Below the pieces are notes generated by a model. The model did not search any database, was not told where the DNA came from, and was given only the letters and a program-made list of their open reading frames with translations. A stretch of 10,475 bases of DNA. It comes from an uncultured Clostridia bacterium. Lineage in GTDB: Bacteria > Bacillota > Clostridia > Christensenellales > Aristaeellaceae. The stretch is from positions 1-10,475 of the forward strand of contig CAJFUU010000271.1 in NCBI GenBank assembly GCA_904420265.1. The letters are read 5' to 3'. Shown one piece after another: positions 1 through 6,619 of this stretch; position 1 is the first letter of the stretch; every line of letters starts with the position of its first letter. The translations under genes were made by a program, and so were the position numbers.

Positions 1-1
1 G

Positions 2-238
2 AAGAATCCTGTCTTTTGCCAGATCATTGCCGATGTCACGAACAAAAGCGTTTCCGCTTACAGCCATATGGAGACAGCGCTTGTCGGCGCAGCCATGCTG
101 GCGATGCAGGGCGTGGGCCTTGCGCCGAACCTGACGCCACGCAATGTGCGGCGCTATACGCCCGATATCCGCGCTGTGGCCCGGTACAACGAATATTATC
201 TGGAGTATGAAGATCTTCGCAGCAAACTTTTTTCGTAA
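2..238 (+). CDS. FGGY-family carbohydrate kinase, C-terminal fragment
   Basis: This is the last 78 codons of a gene that begins outside the window. It is read in the second frame from the window start and ends at TAA 236-238. The visible part runs from NPVFCQIIADVTNKSV through ETALVGAAMLAMQGVG. This matches the end of the FGGY kinase second actin-like domain, where the family has an N-x-x-x-Q-x-x-A-D-x-x-x-x-x-V strand followed by an E-x-x-A-L-G-A-A helix that helps form the ATP site. Such enzymes phosphorylate xylulose, ribulose, glycerol, gluconate or similar polyols in the cytoplasm. The tail alone cannot give the substrate. The gene lies 52 nt upstream of a creatininase-family gene on the same strand and is probably co-transcribed with it. 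I am confident of the family and not of the substrate. Confidence 0.85.
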   Translation, partial: KNPVFCQIIADVTNKSVSAYSHMETALVGAAMLAMQGVGLAPNLTPRNVRRYTPDIRAVARYNEYYLEYEDLRSKLFS

Positions 239-290
239 GCCTTTGATTTTTTCAATATTCCAAAAAGAATAAACCGAAAGGATGGAAACC

Positions 291-1079
291 ATGTCTTACA
301 ACTTTGGAGAGAAAACCTGGGAAGAACTTAAATCTTATGTTGAACGGGACGCCTTGATTATCCTGCCTGTGGGCGAATTGGAGGAACATAGTTTGTATCT
401 TCCGGTAGACACGGATATGCGCATCGCCACACATCTCGCCGCTGAAATCGCCGATGCGGTGCATGAGGATTTCCCTGTTTTGGTCATGCCCACAATTTGG
501 TCCGGCTACACGCCGTCTCGGGTAACCCGCTGGCCCGGCGGCATCCAACTGCGCGTTCCCGTCTTTATCGACATGGTGTATGACATTTGCGCCTCTTTGG
601 CGCGGATGGGCTTTCGCAAGTTGATGATGCTGGATTGCCACGGACAGCACGGACCGATGCTGCATTGCGTCATAAAAATGATTGCCGATACATTTAATTG
701 CTATTACACGGTAGCTTCGCCGTTCAAAGTAACTGCGGACGATTTTAACGCCTTCCGGAAATCCGAGCGAGGCGGCGTAAGCCACGCCGGCGAGTGGGAA
801 ACTTCCATGGTTCTGTTCGCCTATCCCAATCTTGTCAGGCGTGAAAAATTTACGAACGTGGACCACATCAAATACCATAGCAAATTTGTGGCTGGCGACA
901 GCGTAATGGGCGGCCAGAAGGTGACCTGGTCGTCCTGGGGAATTGAAAATACGAAAAATGGCGCATTGGGCGATCCGACGCTGGCCGATGCCGAAACCGG
1001 TCGCAAAATTGTAGAGGCGACGCGCAAAAACTTCCGGGAATTCCTGCTGGACTATTACCACTTTCAGCATGTGGAGTAA
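291..1079 (+). CDS. Creatininase-family metal-dependent hydrolase
   Basis: This 262-residue cytoplasmic enzyme has the usual length for creatinine amidohydrolase-family proteins. These are binuclear-metal hydrolases that open cyclic amides or, in some branches, carbocyclic ketones. The family's metal-site segments are visible: GELEEHSLYLPVDTD at residues 28-42 (likely ligands E31, H33, D42), DCHGQH at 115-120 (usually NGHGGN, so it is altered here) and SHAGEWETS at 164-172. ATG 291 is preferred because AAAGGA lies about 8 nt upstream. The in-frame ATG at 282 would overlap that ribosome binding site. Neighbours are an FGGY kinase upstream and a DeoR repressor downstream, so a role in sugar or inositol breakdown fits better than creatinine use. 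From memory of the family, one branch (IolN) hydrolyses 3-dehydro-scyllo-inosose, and that is a possible role. The family call is secure and the substrate is unknown. Confidence 0.87.
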   Translation: MSYNFGEKTWEELKSYVERDALIILPVGELEEHSLYLPVDTDMRIATHLAAEIADAVHEDFPVLVMPTIWSGYTPSRVTRWPGGIQLRVPVFIDMVYDICASLARMGFRKLMMLDCHGQHGPMLHCVIKMIADTFNCYYTVASPFKVTADDFNAFRKSERGGVSHAGEWETSMVLFAYPNLVRREKFTNVDHIKYHSKFVAGDSVMGGQKVTWSSWGIENTKNGALGDPTLADAETGRKIVEATRKNFREFLLDYYHFQHVE

Positions 1080-1114
1080 TTCTTCGGATTTTATTGGCAA
1101 CCCTTGAACTGCCC

Positions 1115-1158
1115 GCGGAGATTGCCTGCGCCCAGGACAATCTCCGCAAATTCTCTTT
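1115..1158 (+). terminator. Long hairpin after the creatininase gene
   Basis: GCGGAGATTG (1115-1124) pairs perfectly with CAATCTCCGC (1138-1147). An inner CCTG/CAGG pair (1125-1128 and 1133-1136) extends the stem around a 4-nt loop, leaving one bulged A. The downstream stretch AAATTCTCTTTCC is only loosely T-rich. It sits 35 nt past the hydrolase stop and before the DeoR promoter, so a weak terminator or mRNA-stabilising hairpin is the best reading. Confidence 0.55.
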
Positions 1159-1242
1159 CCTGGCAAATCACAGACGCGCCCGAAGCTACAAGTAAATTCA
1201 CATTCTTTCAATTTAGAATTTTATATATTTGCGCTTTTGTGA

Positions 1243-1271
1243 TTGATTTTTTCTTTTCTTTCGTTTATAAT
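1243..1271 (+). promoter_or_regulatory. Sigma-A promoter of the DeoR-family gene
   Basis: TTGATT (1243-1248), a 17-nt spacer and a perfect TATAAT (1266-1271) stand about 50 nt upstream of the DeoR start. The expected start site is near 1278. An 8-bp palindrome TGCCGGCA (1285-1292) just downstream could be an operator for autoregulation, but that is inference. A weaker alternative, TTCACA (1197-1202)-17-TTTATA (1220-1225), lies further upstream. Confidence 0.72.
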
Positions 1272-1320
1272 AAAATTGATTGATTGCCGGCATTGACCGG
1301 AAGAGAAAAGAAGGGTTCAC

Positions 1321-2103
1321 ATGCGAAAGGAAAGCGTGAAGTTATTTGCAAAACGTCGTGCGTTGATTCTGGAAGAACTTGAATCCAAGGAAATTGTCAA
1401 AGTAGAGGACTTGAGCCGAAAATTGGGCGTATCTGCCGTTACAATCCGCAAGGATTTGGATATCATGGATCTCGATGGGCAATTGGAACGCGTGCATGGC
1501 GGCGCGGTCAAGATCAACGCTCCCTATCAGGGCCAGCTTTTTGCGGACAGAGCAAATCTGAACAAGGCCGCAAAATGCCAGATTGCCCAAGCCGTCGCCA
1601 GGTTGATCAACAACGGCGAAACGGTGATGCTGAATTCGGGGACAACCACCTGCTACATCGCCGAAGCATTGCGCAAAAAAAGCGATTTGCTTGTAATTAC
1701 CAACTCATTGCCCATTCTCAACACCATTGGGCACTGCAAAAACCTGGTTACGCTTTTCCTTGGCGGCCGCTACGACGCGGAACATCAAATTACCTACGAT
1801 GAAGACGCCGTCGAACAACTTTCGAAATACAGAGTGCAAACCTTGATTCTTGGTATGGACGGCGTAGACTATGCTTCCGGCGCCACAACCAACACGCATA
1901 CTTCCACATCCATAACCAAGAAAATGCTTGAATGCGCCAAAACGAAAATCCTGGCCGCCGACGGCTCAAAAATCGGCAAAACCGCTCTGGTACAAATCGC
2001 CGCATTGAGCGAATTTGACCTGCTGGTTACCAATGAAACTGCGGAAAACGCCGAAATGCTCAATCTCATCCGTCAGCGGGGGCTGCAAATTGTCACCGTA
2101 TAA
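1321..2103 (+). CDS. DeoR/GlpR-family transcriptional repressor
   Basis: This 260-residue protein has the standard DeoR-family length and layout. The N-terminal winged helix-turn-helix covers about residues 18-65, with VKVEDLSRKLGVSAVTIRKD as recognition region and the family wing ERVHGGAV at 57-63. The C-terminal sugar-phosphate sensor domain shows LNSGTTTCYIAEAL at 104-117, the phosphate-binding loop of the ribose-5-phosphate isomerase-like fold. GMDGVD follows at 178-183 and AADGSKIGK at 212-220. Such proteins repress sugar or polyol catabolic genes until a phosphorylated intermediate binds. ATG 1321 is supported by AGAAGGG about 7 nt upstream and a good promoter. The gene follows the kinase and hydrolase on the same strand and probably controls them, but the shared operator is not visible here. 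No clear terminator follows directly; the first strong candidate is the hairpin in repeat copy A near 2495. Confidence 0.92.
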   Translation: MRKESVKLFAKRRALILEELESKEIVKVEDLSRKLGVSAVTIRKDLDIMDLDGQLERVHGGAVKINAPYQGQLFADRANLNKAAKCQIAQAVARLINNGETVMLNSGTTTCYIAEALRKKSDLLVITNSLPILNTIGHCKNLVTLFLGGRYDAEHQITYDEDAVEQLSKYRVQTLILGMDGVDYASGATTNTHTSTSITKKMLECAKTKILAADGSKIGKTALVQIAALSEFDLLVTNETAENAEMLNLIRQRGLQIVTV

Positions 2104-2295
2104 GCACGGTTCGCTTCCATTCCGACGGGCTTTGCAGGCATCTGCAAAAGTTGCCAGGGGAATGCGTTGGCGCAAACGGATTGCCGGCTGCCCGCGCGCG
2201 GCTTGCTTCCAGGCGCCTGCAAATCAATTCCGCGCCGCAAAATGCCCGCCATCTGATGGCCTCGCAAAATATGCAGACGCCGTCTGCTTCCAGAG
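2104..2295. other. Intergenic stretch, no gene
   Basis: I find no convincing gene, only Arg- and Cys-rich open frames on both strands. It is rich in short inverted repeats built on GCAG/CTGC: GCAGGCATCTGC near 2129-2140 and a 15-nt perfect palindrome GCAGACGCCGTCTGC at 2273-2287 with a 1-nt centre. Confidence 0.5.
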
Positions 2296-2320
2296 ATGCC
2301 TTGCAAAAGGCATCCTTTGC
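2296..2320. repeat. 25-bp direct repeat, left copy
   Basis: ATGCCTTGCAAAAGGCATCC followed by TTTGC. It recurs with one change at 2666-2690. This copy abuts the start of repeat copy A exactly. ATGCCTT and AAGGCAT inside it are perfectly complementary around a GCAA loop. Confidence 0.75.
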
Positions 2321-2665
2321 TTGTCAAAAAACATTTTTGACAGGCGGGCGGGCGGAGGGGTATCTCCCCCGCCGGATGCCGCATCGAAAATTTTTCATTT
2401 GCGCCGTGGCGGTTTCGCCTTTTGGTGAAAACGCAGAATCCTGTTGACCTGACCCCCTCCAATGTTTGCTCTGGGAAATAAGATTTCCCGACGCAAAATC
2501 GCCCCGGTGTACACGAGGCGATTTTTTCGGTTTTCCAAATTGCCAAAATCGGCCGACTTTCGCCGGCTTGAAAACCTGAAGGGTTTTCAACCTGCCGCCG
2601 GGAACGATGAAGTGCGAAAGGGCTTTCGCACTCTCGCGCTTTCTTGAAATTTTGACGGTCCGTGA
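2321..2665 (+). repeat. Dispersed structured intergenic repeat, copy A
   Basis: This is one of three diverged, same-orientation copies of an intergenic element in the window. It opens with a hairpin, TGTCAAAAA (2322-2330) against TTTTTGACA (2334-2342). A block resembling GGTATCTCCCCCGC follows, then a second hairpin, AAAATCGCC (2495-2503) with GGCGATTTT (2517-2525). Next comes a perfect 9-bp hairpin, TTGAAAACC/GGTTTTCAA (2568-2590). It closes near ATTTTGACGG (2649-2658), which is inverted relative to the left end. Open frames exist on both strands, but similarity to copy B persists in more than one frame, so nucleotide sequence rather than protein seems conserved. It is bordered by 25-bp direct repeats. 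No transposase is present. A MITE-like element or a structured RNA are the alternatives. Confidence 0.7.
2495..2527 (+). terminator. Terminator-like hairpin inside repeat copy A
   Basis: AAAATCGCC (2495-2503) pairs perfectly with GGCGATTTT (2517-2525), and the T-run continues to 2527. The loop holds the palindrome GTGTACAC (2507-2514). A/T symmetry would let it act in both directions. It is the first strong terminator-like structure after the DeoR gene, 390 nt away. Copy B keeps an 8-bp version (3719-3726 with 3746-3753). Confidence 0.45.
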
Positions 2666-2690
2666 ATGCTTTGCAAAAGGCATCCTTTGC
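2666..2690. repeat. 25-bp direct repeat, right copy
   Basis: It differs from 2296-2320 by a single base (ATGCT instead of ATGCC at the start). It lies just past the right end of repeat copy A, 370 bp from the left copy. Confidence 0.75.
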
Positions 2691-2770
2691 GTATACGGGG
2701 CCTGACAGCAGCCGTTTTTGCCCGATCGCGTTCCATCGCAAAGTCTGCGACGCCCGCTTCCGACCCCTTT

Positions 2771-2813
2771 ATAAAAACACCCATATGCCGCCTTTTCCAC
2801 GCGGCATATGGGC
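2771..2813 (-). terminator. Rho-independent terminator of mntP
   Basis: On the minus strand CCCATATGCCGC (2812-2801) pairs perfectly with GCGGCATATGGG (2791-2780), a 12-bp stem with a 9-nt loop. It is followed by TGTTTTTAT. It begins 5 nt past the mntP stop codon. Confidence 0.93.
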
Positions 2814-2817
2814 GTAA

Positions 2818-3390
2818 TTAAAACGCCAGGACGCCCAAGTGTTCCAGCAATATTTTGGTTCCGACGAGTATGAGCACCACGCCGCCGACAATTTCGGCCT
2901 TCTTCTTATAGCGCGCGCCAAAGCGGTTGCCCGCGCACACGCCCGCGAAGGAAAGGACGAACGTCGTGACGCCGATGACCGCGACCGCGAAAAACACGTT
3001 CATTTGAAAGGAAGGGAAAGCGAATGTAATGCCCACGGCCAGGGCGTCGATACTGGTGGCCACGGCCATCATCGCCAGCATTTTCAAATTCAGCGCCTCG
3101 CCTTGTCCCTCATCTGCGTCGTGTACGGCTTCCCAAATCATCTTGCCGCCAATAAAAGCCAGCAACACAAAGGCAATCCAATGGTCAAAATTGCTGATAT
3201 GATGGGCAAAACCAGCGCCCAGCAGGTAGCCCAGCAGGGGCATTAACGCTTGGAAACCGCCAAAAAACAGAGCGATTAACAGCGCTTGCCGATAGTTGAT
3301 TTTGCGCATTTCCAGTCCCCGGCAGACCGCGACTGCAAACGCGTCCATCGAAAGGCCGACGGCGATGAGCATTAGCTCCGCAAAAGACAT
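2818..3390 (-). CDS. mntP: Manganese efflux pump MntP
   Basis: This 190-residue inner-membrane protein matches MntP (YebN/DUF204) in length and motifs. It exports Mn2+ and so protects against manganese overload. The family's two repeated halves are visible, each with a conserved Asp: GLSMDAFAVAV with D16 and TSIDALAVG with D115. About six hydrophobic helices are expected, around residues 5-25, 36-58, 69-87, 103-125, 130-150 and 165-187, with a charged central loop (HDADEGQGE). ATG 3390 is chosen over the in-frame ATG at 3426, because that one overlaps the promoter -10 box, and over ATG 3396, which is too close to the ribosome binding site. The AAGGGA site stands about 9 nt before 3390. It is a single-gene unit with its own promoter and terminator. 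No yybP-ykoY manganese riboswitch fits in the leader of about 28 nt. Confidence 0.95.
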   Translation of the reverse strand: MSFAELMLIAVGLSMDAFAVAVCRGLEMRKINYRQALLIALFFGGFQALMPLLGYLLGAGFAHHISNFDHWIAFVLLAFIGGKMIWEAVHDADEGQGEALNLKMLAMMAVATSIDALAVGITFAFPSFQMNVFFAVAVIGVTTFVLSFAGVCAGNRFGARYKKKAEIVGGVVLILVGTKILLEHLGVLAF

Positions 3391-3424
3391 GCACATCCAT
3401 CCCTTGAACACGGATTGGATTTCC

Positions 3425-3454
3425 ATTATACCATGCCGCCGCGCGGCCTGTCAA
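3425..3454 (-). promoter_or_regulatory. Near-consensus sigma-A promoter of mntP
   Basis: On the minus strand a perfect TTGACA (3454-3449) is followed by an 18-nt spacer and a perfect TATAAT (3430-3425). Transcription should begin near 3418. The spacer contains the 10-bp palindrome GCCGCGCGGC, a possible operator. Confidence 0.9.
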
Positions 3455-3552
3455 CCAAGCGCGCGCCTGGCTGCGCTCCGAAGCGCATTGGCAAAATGGT
3501 ATCTTAAAAAGCCATGCGCCTCTGAAAGAAGGGCTGCGGTCCTGTGCATCTC

Positions 3553-3855
3553 GTCAAAAAAGTATTTTTGACAAGTTGGTGGACGGGGAGTATCTCCCCC
3601 GCTGGGCCCCGCATCTCGCATTTTCAATTTGACCTGTGACCGTTTTGCCCTTGGCAAAACCACAGAATCTGCCGCTCTCTCCAGTTTTTGCTCTGGAGAA
3701 CGGCGTTTCCCGACGCAAAAATCGCCCTGTCCCCGACGTACACGAGGCGATTTCGCCGGCTTGAAAACCTGAAGGGTTTTCAACCCGCCGCCGGAAATGA
3801 TGAACGTGCGAAAGGACTCCCTCTCTTGCGCTCTCCTGAGGTTTTTGACAGGCCG
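3553..3855 (+). repeat. Dispersed structured intergenic repeat, copy B
   Basis: This is the shortest and cleanest copy. It begins with a perfect 8-bp hairpin, GTCAAAAA (3553-3560) and TTTTTGAC (3565-3572). It then shares with copy A the blocks GTATCTCCCCCGC, TTTCCCGACGCAAAA, GTACACGAGGCGATTT and a 43-nt segment at 3754-3796 that differs from copy A 2561-2603 at two positions. That segment contains the 9-bp hairpin TTGAAAACC/GGTTTTCAA (3761-3783). It ends with TTTTTGACAGGCC (3842-3854), so the first 8 bases and the last TTTTTGAC form terminal inverted repeats about 297 bp apart. It lies in the space between mntP and the RpiR operon, which diverge. No protein-coding reading is convincing on either strand. 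Confidence 0.7.
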
Positions 3856-3862
3856 GGAAGGC

Positions 3863-4421
3863 CCCGCAGGCCTGCGAAATGTGTCGCAATGCGCATGGAG
3901 CGCTCCGGCCCTGCCGGAAAACATCCCTGCGCCGTGACAAGAAAACAAATGGAGGCCGGATTATAATGACGTTTGCATTTTGCGAAACCAAAATGGCCGC
4001 AGGGCAAACCGCAAGGCGTCCAGGGAATTTCCGCACTGTTCGTTTGACGCCATTGCCTCGCCGCTTCGGAACGCGCAGGTCATTGCAAGCCGCAGCGACG
4101 CGCATGCCCTGCGTTTGCGCTGTTTGGGGGAGGCATTGCGCCCTTTTTGACGCTCTGGCGTTCCGCCGCACTAAAAAATGGGAATCCCTTGTTGGCCTTC
4201 GCGCCCGGATGCTTTCCCAATATTCTGCTTCCATCTTCCCTCCAAACTCTTTCTTCAGACATCGGATACCGGAAAATTTCCGCCGCGCGCATCCTCGATA
4301 TTTTTTGCGCGCATGGCGAACGACAGATGCGCCAGAAAATGAATCAAGCGGCTCGAATAATACATTTTCGGCAAAAAAACAGCTTCCTGAGCGAAATTTA
4401 TGCTTTCTTTTGTAATTTAAC
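3863..4421. other. Long intergenic stretch, no recognised gene
   Basis: About 560 bases hold no gene I can support. The longest frame (3879-4415, plus strand) is rich in Arg, Pro and Ser, lacks a ribosome binding site and resembles no family I know. A palindrome GCAGGCCTGC lies at 3868-3877, and an isolated TATAAT (3962-3967) lacks a -35 partner. GC falls toward 4380-4420 as the RpiR promoter approaches. Confidence 0.5.
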
Positions 4422-4450
4422 TTGCAAATTCCCCCAATGAGGGGTATACT
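4422..4450 (+). promoter_or_regulatory. Sigma-A promoter of the RpiR operon
   Basis: TTGCAA (4422-4427), a 17-nt spacer and TATACT (4445-4450), with start expected near 4457. The spacer carries a CCCC/GGGG inverted repeat around AATGA (4432-4444). The transcript then starts with a GCGCGCC/GGCGCGC hairpin (4460-4478) that ends 3 nt before the AGGAGG site. Confidence 0.8.
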
Positions 4451-4497
4451 TTTGATAAAGCGCGCCGAAAGGGCGCGCAGCAGGAGGGGGGATCGCC

Positions 4498-5364
4498 TTG
4501 GAAAACGCGCAGGAATTGATCCAGCGCCTGAATCACAGCGGCAAAAAGCTTTCCAAAAGCCATCGCCGCATCGCGGAATGTATTGTTTCTCACTATGATA
4601 AGGTCGTGTTTATGACCGCCTCCAAACTCGGCGAATACGTGGGGGTTTCCGAATCCACCGTCGTCCGCTTCGCGGCGGCGTTGGGGTATTCCGGCTATCC
4701 GCAGCTTCAAAAGGCTTTGCAGGAACTCATCCGCCACCGCCTTACCGCCTCGCAGCGCTTTGAAATGACCTCGGATATGGACCACGCCCAGGTGTTGAAC
4801 AAGGTGCTCAAGGCGGATATACAGAACATACGTTCTACATTGGACGAGCTGGATCTGAACGCCTTTGAAAAGGCGATTGACCGCATCATCCAGGCGCGCA
4901 CCATCTATGTGCTGGGCCTGCGTGCTTCCGCGCCAATCGCGACGTTCTTTGCGCACTATCTCAAGTTTATCTTCAGCAATGTGCGGGTGGTCACTTCCGG
5001 CATCAGCGACGTGTTTGAGCAACTTTCGCGCATCGGCGAGGGCGACTTGCTCATCGGCCTCTCCTTCCCCCGCTATACGGCGCGCACCATTGAGGCGATG
5101 GACTTTGCCCGCTCGCGCGGCGCGTCGCTCATCGCCATTACCGACGGCCCGCTTTCGCCCCTGCACTCCACGGCGGACGTGTGCCTGATGGCCAAGAGCG
5201 ATATGGCCTCGTTCGTGGATTCGTTTGCCGCGCCTCTCTCGCTCATCAATGCGTTGATCGTGGCCCTGGGGCAGCGGCGGCGTCAGGAGGTTACCGAGCA
5301 CTTCGAGGAACTGGAAAAAATCTGGAGCACCTACGACGTGTATCTGGCCAAGAGCGGGGATTGA
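4498..5364 (+). CDS. RpiR/MurR-family transcriptional regulator (HTH plus SIS domain)
   Basis: This 288-residue protein has the usual RpiR-family length. The N-terminal HTH_6 domain spans about residues 1-77, with MTASKLGEYVGVSESTVVRF (39-58) as the helix-turn-helix and GYSGYPQLQKAL following it. The C-terminal SIS domain, about 125-262, binds phosphosugars; visible pieces are YVLGLRASAP (137-146), LIGLSFPRYTARTIEAM (185-201) and LIAITDGPLSPL (211-222). TTG 4498 is the likely start: AGGAGG lies 10 nt upstream and the next in-frame ATG is residue 39, inside the DNA-binding domain. It is the first gene of an operon. Only 1 nt separates its stop from the BaiN-family gene, so the two are probably translationally coupled. 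Regulators of this family respond to amino-sugar or sugar phosphates, but nothing here names the ligand. Confidence 0.93.
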   Translation: MENAQELIQRLNHSGKKLSKSHRRIAECIVSHYDKVVFMTASKLGEYVGVSESTVVRFAAALGYSGYPQLQKALQELIRHRLTASQRFEMTSDMDHAQVLNKVLKADIQNIRSTLDELDLNAFEKAIDRIIQARTIYVLGLRASAPIATFFAHYLKFIFSNVRVVTSGISDVFEQLSRIGEGDLLIGLSFPRYTARTIEAMDFARSRGASLIAITDGPLSPLHSTADVCLMAKSDMASFVDSFAAPLSLINALIVALGQRRRQEVTEHFEELEKIWSTYDVYLAKSGD

Positions 5365-5365
5365 C

Positions 5366-6619
5366 ATGCAAAAATCAGTGCTGATTGTTGGCGGAGGCGC
5401 GGCCGGTTTGATGGCCGCGCTGTTTGCCGCGCGCGGCGGAGCCCGGGTAACGCTTTTGGAGCGCAACGAAAAACTGGGCAAGAAAATTTACATCACCGGA
5501 AAAGGCCGCTGTAACCTTACCAACGCCTGCGATGCGGAGGCCTTTATGCGCCACATATTGCGCAATCCGCGCTTTTTATACGCTTCTCTGGCCACGCTTG
5601 ACAATCAGGGCACCATGGCGTTGATGGAGGATTTGGGCCTGCCGCTCAAGACCGAGCGCGGCGAACGCGTGTTTCCCGCCTCGGACAAGGCCAGCGACGT
5701 CACGCGCACGCTGGCGCGCGAAATCGAACGCTTGGGCGTGCGCGTGCGCCTGAACGCGCGCGTGGCGCGGTTGCTTTGCGAAGCGGGACGCGCATGCGGC
5801 GTGGAACTGGTTGGCGGCGAACGCCTTGGGGCGGAGGCGGTCATCCTTGCCACCGGCGGGGTGAGTTATCCTTCCACAGGCTCTACCGGCGACGGCTACC
5901 GCTTGGCGGAAGAAACCGGACACGCCCTTGTTTCGCCCCTGCCCGCGCTGACGCCCATCGAAACCGTGGAAACATGGCCGGGCGCGCTTTCAGGGCTTTC
6001 CCTGCGCAATGTGCGCCTGAGCGCCTATCTGGCCGGAGGAAAAAAAGAGAAGCGCATTTTTGCCGAACAGGGCGAGATGCTCTTTACGCACTTTGGCGTT
6101 TCCGGGCCTCTGGTGTTGACGCTTTCCAGCTTGCTGCCGGAAGATTTATCCTTGGTGCGGCTTTCCATTGACTTAAAGCCCGCGCTGGATGAAAAGGCGC
6201 TGGACGCGCGGTTGGTGCGCGACCTGCGCGATCTCTCCCGCAAGCAGCTCGTCACCGTCATGGACGGCCTGGCCCCGCACAACCTGGCGCTGACCATTCT
6301 GCAATTGGCCGGCCTCTCCCCCGCCCTGCCCGCCAACGCCCTGACGCATGCGCAGCGGCGCGCATTGCTGCAGCTTTTCAAAGCCCTGCCCCTGACGCCC
6401 AAAGCGCTGCGGGGCTTTTCCGAGGCCATCATCACCCGCGGCGGCGTAAGCGTCCGCGATATCAACCCCTCGACGCTGGAATCCAAGCGCCTGCCAGGGC
6501 TATACTTTGCGGGCGAGGTGCTGGACGTGGACGCCACCACGGGCGGGTTCAACCTGCAAATCGCCTTTTCCACCGGCGCGCTGGCCGGGAAAAGCGCCGC
6601 ACGGGAGGTAGAACCATGA
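5366..6619 (+). CDS. BaiN/HI0933-family FAD-dependent oxidoreductase
   Basis: This 417-residue flavoprotein has full family length. The FAD-binding Rossmann fold opens with SVLIVGGGAAGLMAA (4-18) and an acidic residue after the second strand (LLERNEKLGKK, 30-40). The family hallmark TGKGRCNLTN is at 44-53, ATGGVSYPSTGSTGDG at 162-177, GEMLFTHFGVSGP at 236-248, and the C-terminal FAD site GEVLDVDATTGGFNLQIAFS at 383-402. Relatives are called HI0933-like, YhiN or BaiN; BaiN was reported in bile-acid dehydroxylating clostridia, but most members have no known substrate. A bile-acid role should not be assumed here. ATG 5366 lies 1 nt after the RpiR stop with GGGGA upstream. The stop overlaps the nrdG start (ATGA), showing tight co-expression. 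Confidence 0.93.
   Translation: MQKSVLIVGGGAAGLMAALFAARGGARVTLLERNEKLGKKIYITGKGRCNLTNACDAEAFMRHILRNPRFLYASLATLDNQGTMALMEDLGLPLKTERGERVFPASDKASDVTRTLAREIERLGVRVRLNARVARLLCEAGRACGVELVGGERLGAEAVILATGGVSYPSTGSTGDGYRLAEETGHALVSPLPALTPIETVETWPGALSGLSLRNVRLSAYLAGGKKEKRIFAEQGEMLFTHFGVSGPLVLTLSSLLPEDLSLVRLSIDLKPALDEKALDARLVRDLRDLSRKQLVTVMDGLAPHNLALTILQLAGLSPALPANALTHAQRRALLQLFKALPLTPKALRGFSEAIITRGGVSVRDINPSTLESKRLPGLYFAGEVLDVDATTGGFNLQIAFSTGALAGKSAAREVEP

Noticed and set aside
243..272. Promoter-like TTGATT...GAATAA before the creatininase gene
   Set aside because: The start site would fall on the ribosome binding site; co-transcription with the kinase is simpler.
252..1211. 319-codon open frame on the minus strand
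   Set aside because: It lies opposite the creatininase-family gene, which has clear motifs and a ribosome binding site. The antisense translation shows no family features.
2276..2287. GCCGTCTG resembling the Neisseria DNA uptake sequence
   Set aside because: It is part of a local palindrome, occurs rarely, and nothing else suggests Neisseria.
2296..2690. Possible CRISPR repeats
   Set aside because: Only two copies 370 bp apart, with a diverged element between them; no regular spacers or cas genes.
2073..2800. Overlapping minus-strand frames of 222 and 158 codons over repeat copy A
   Set aside because: Related peptides (VENPSGFQAGE and LKTLQVFKPAK) occur in two frames in copies A and B, as expected from nucleotide-level similarity, with no frame bias.
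3879..4415. 178-codon plus-strand frame
   Set aside because: No ribosome binding site, Arg-rich composition, no known motif, ends inside the RpiR promoter region.
4417..5481. 354-codon open frame on the minus strand
   Set aside because: Antisense to the RpiR gene; rich in Arg and His as expected for the complement of GC-rich coding DNA.
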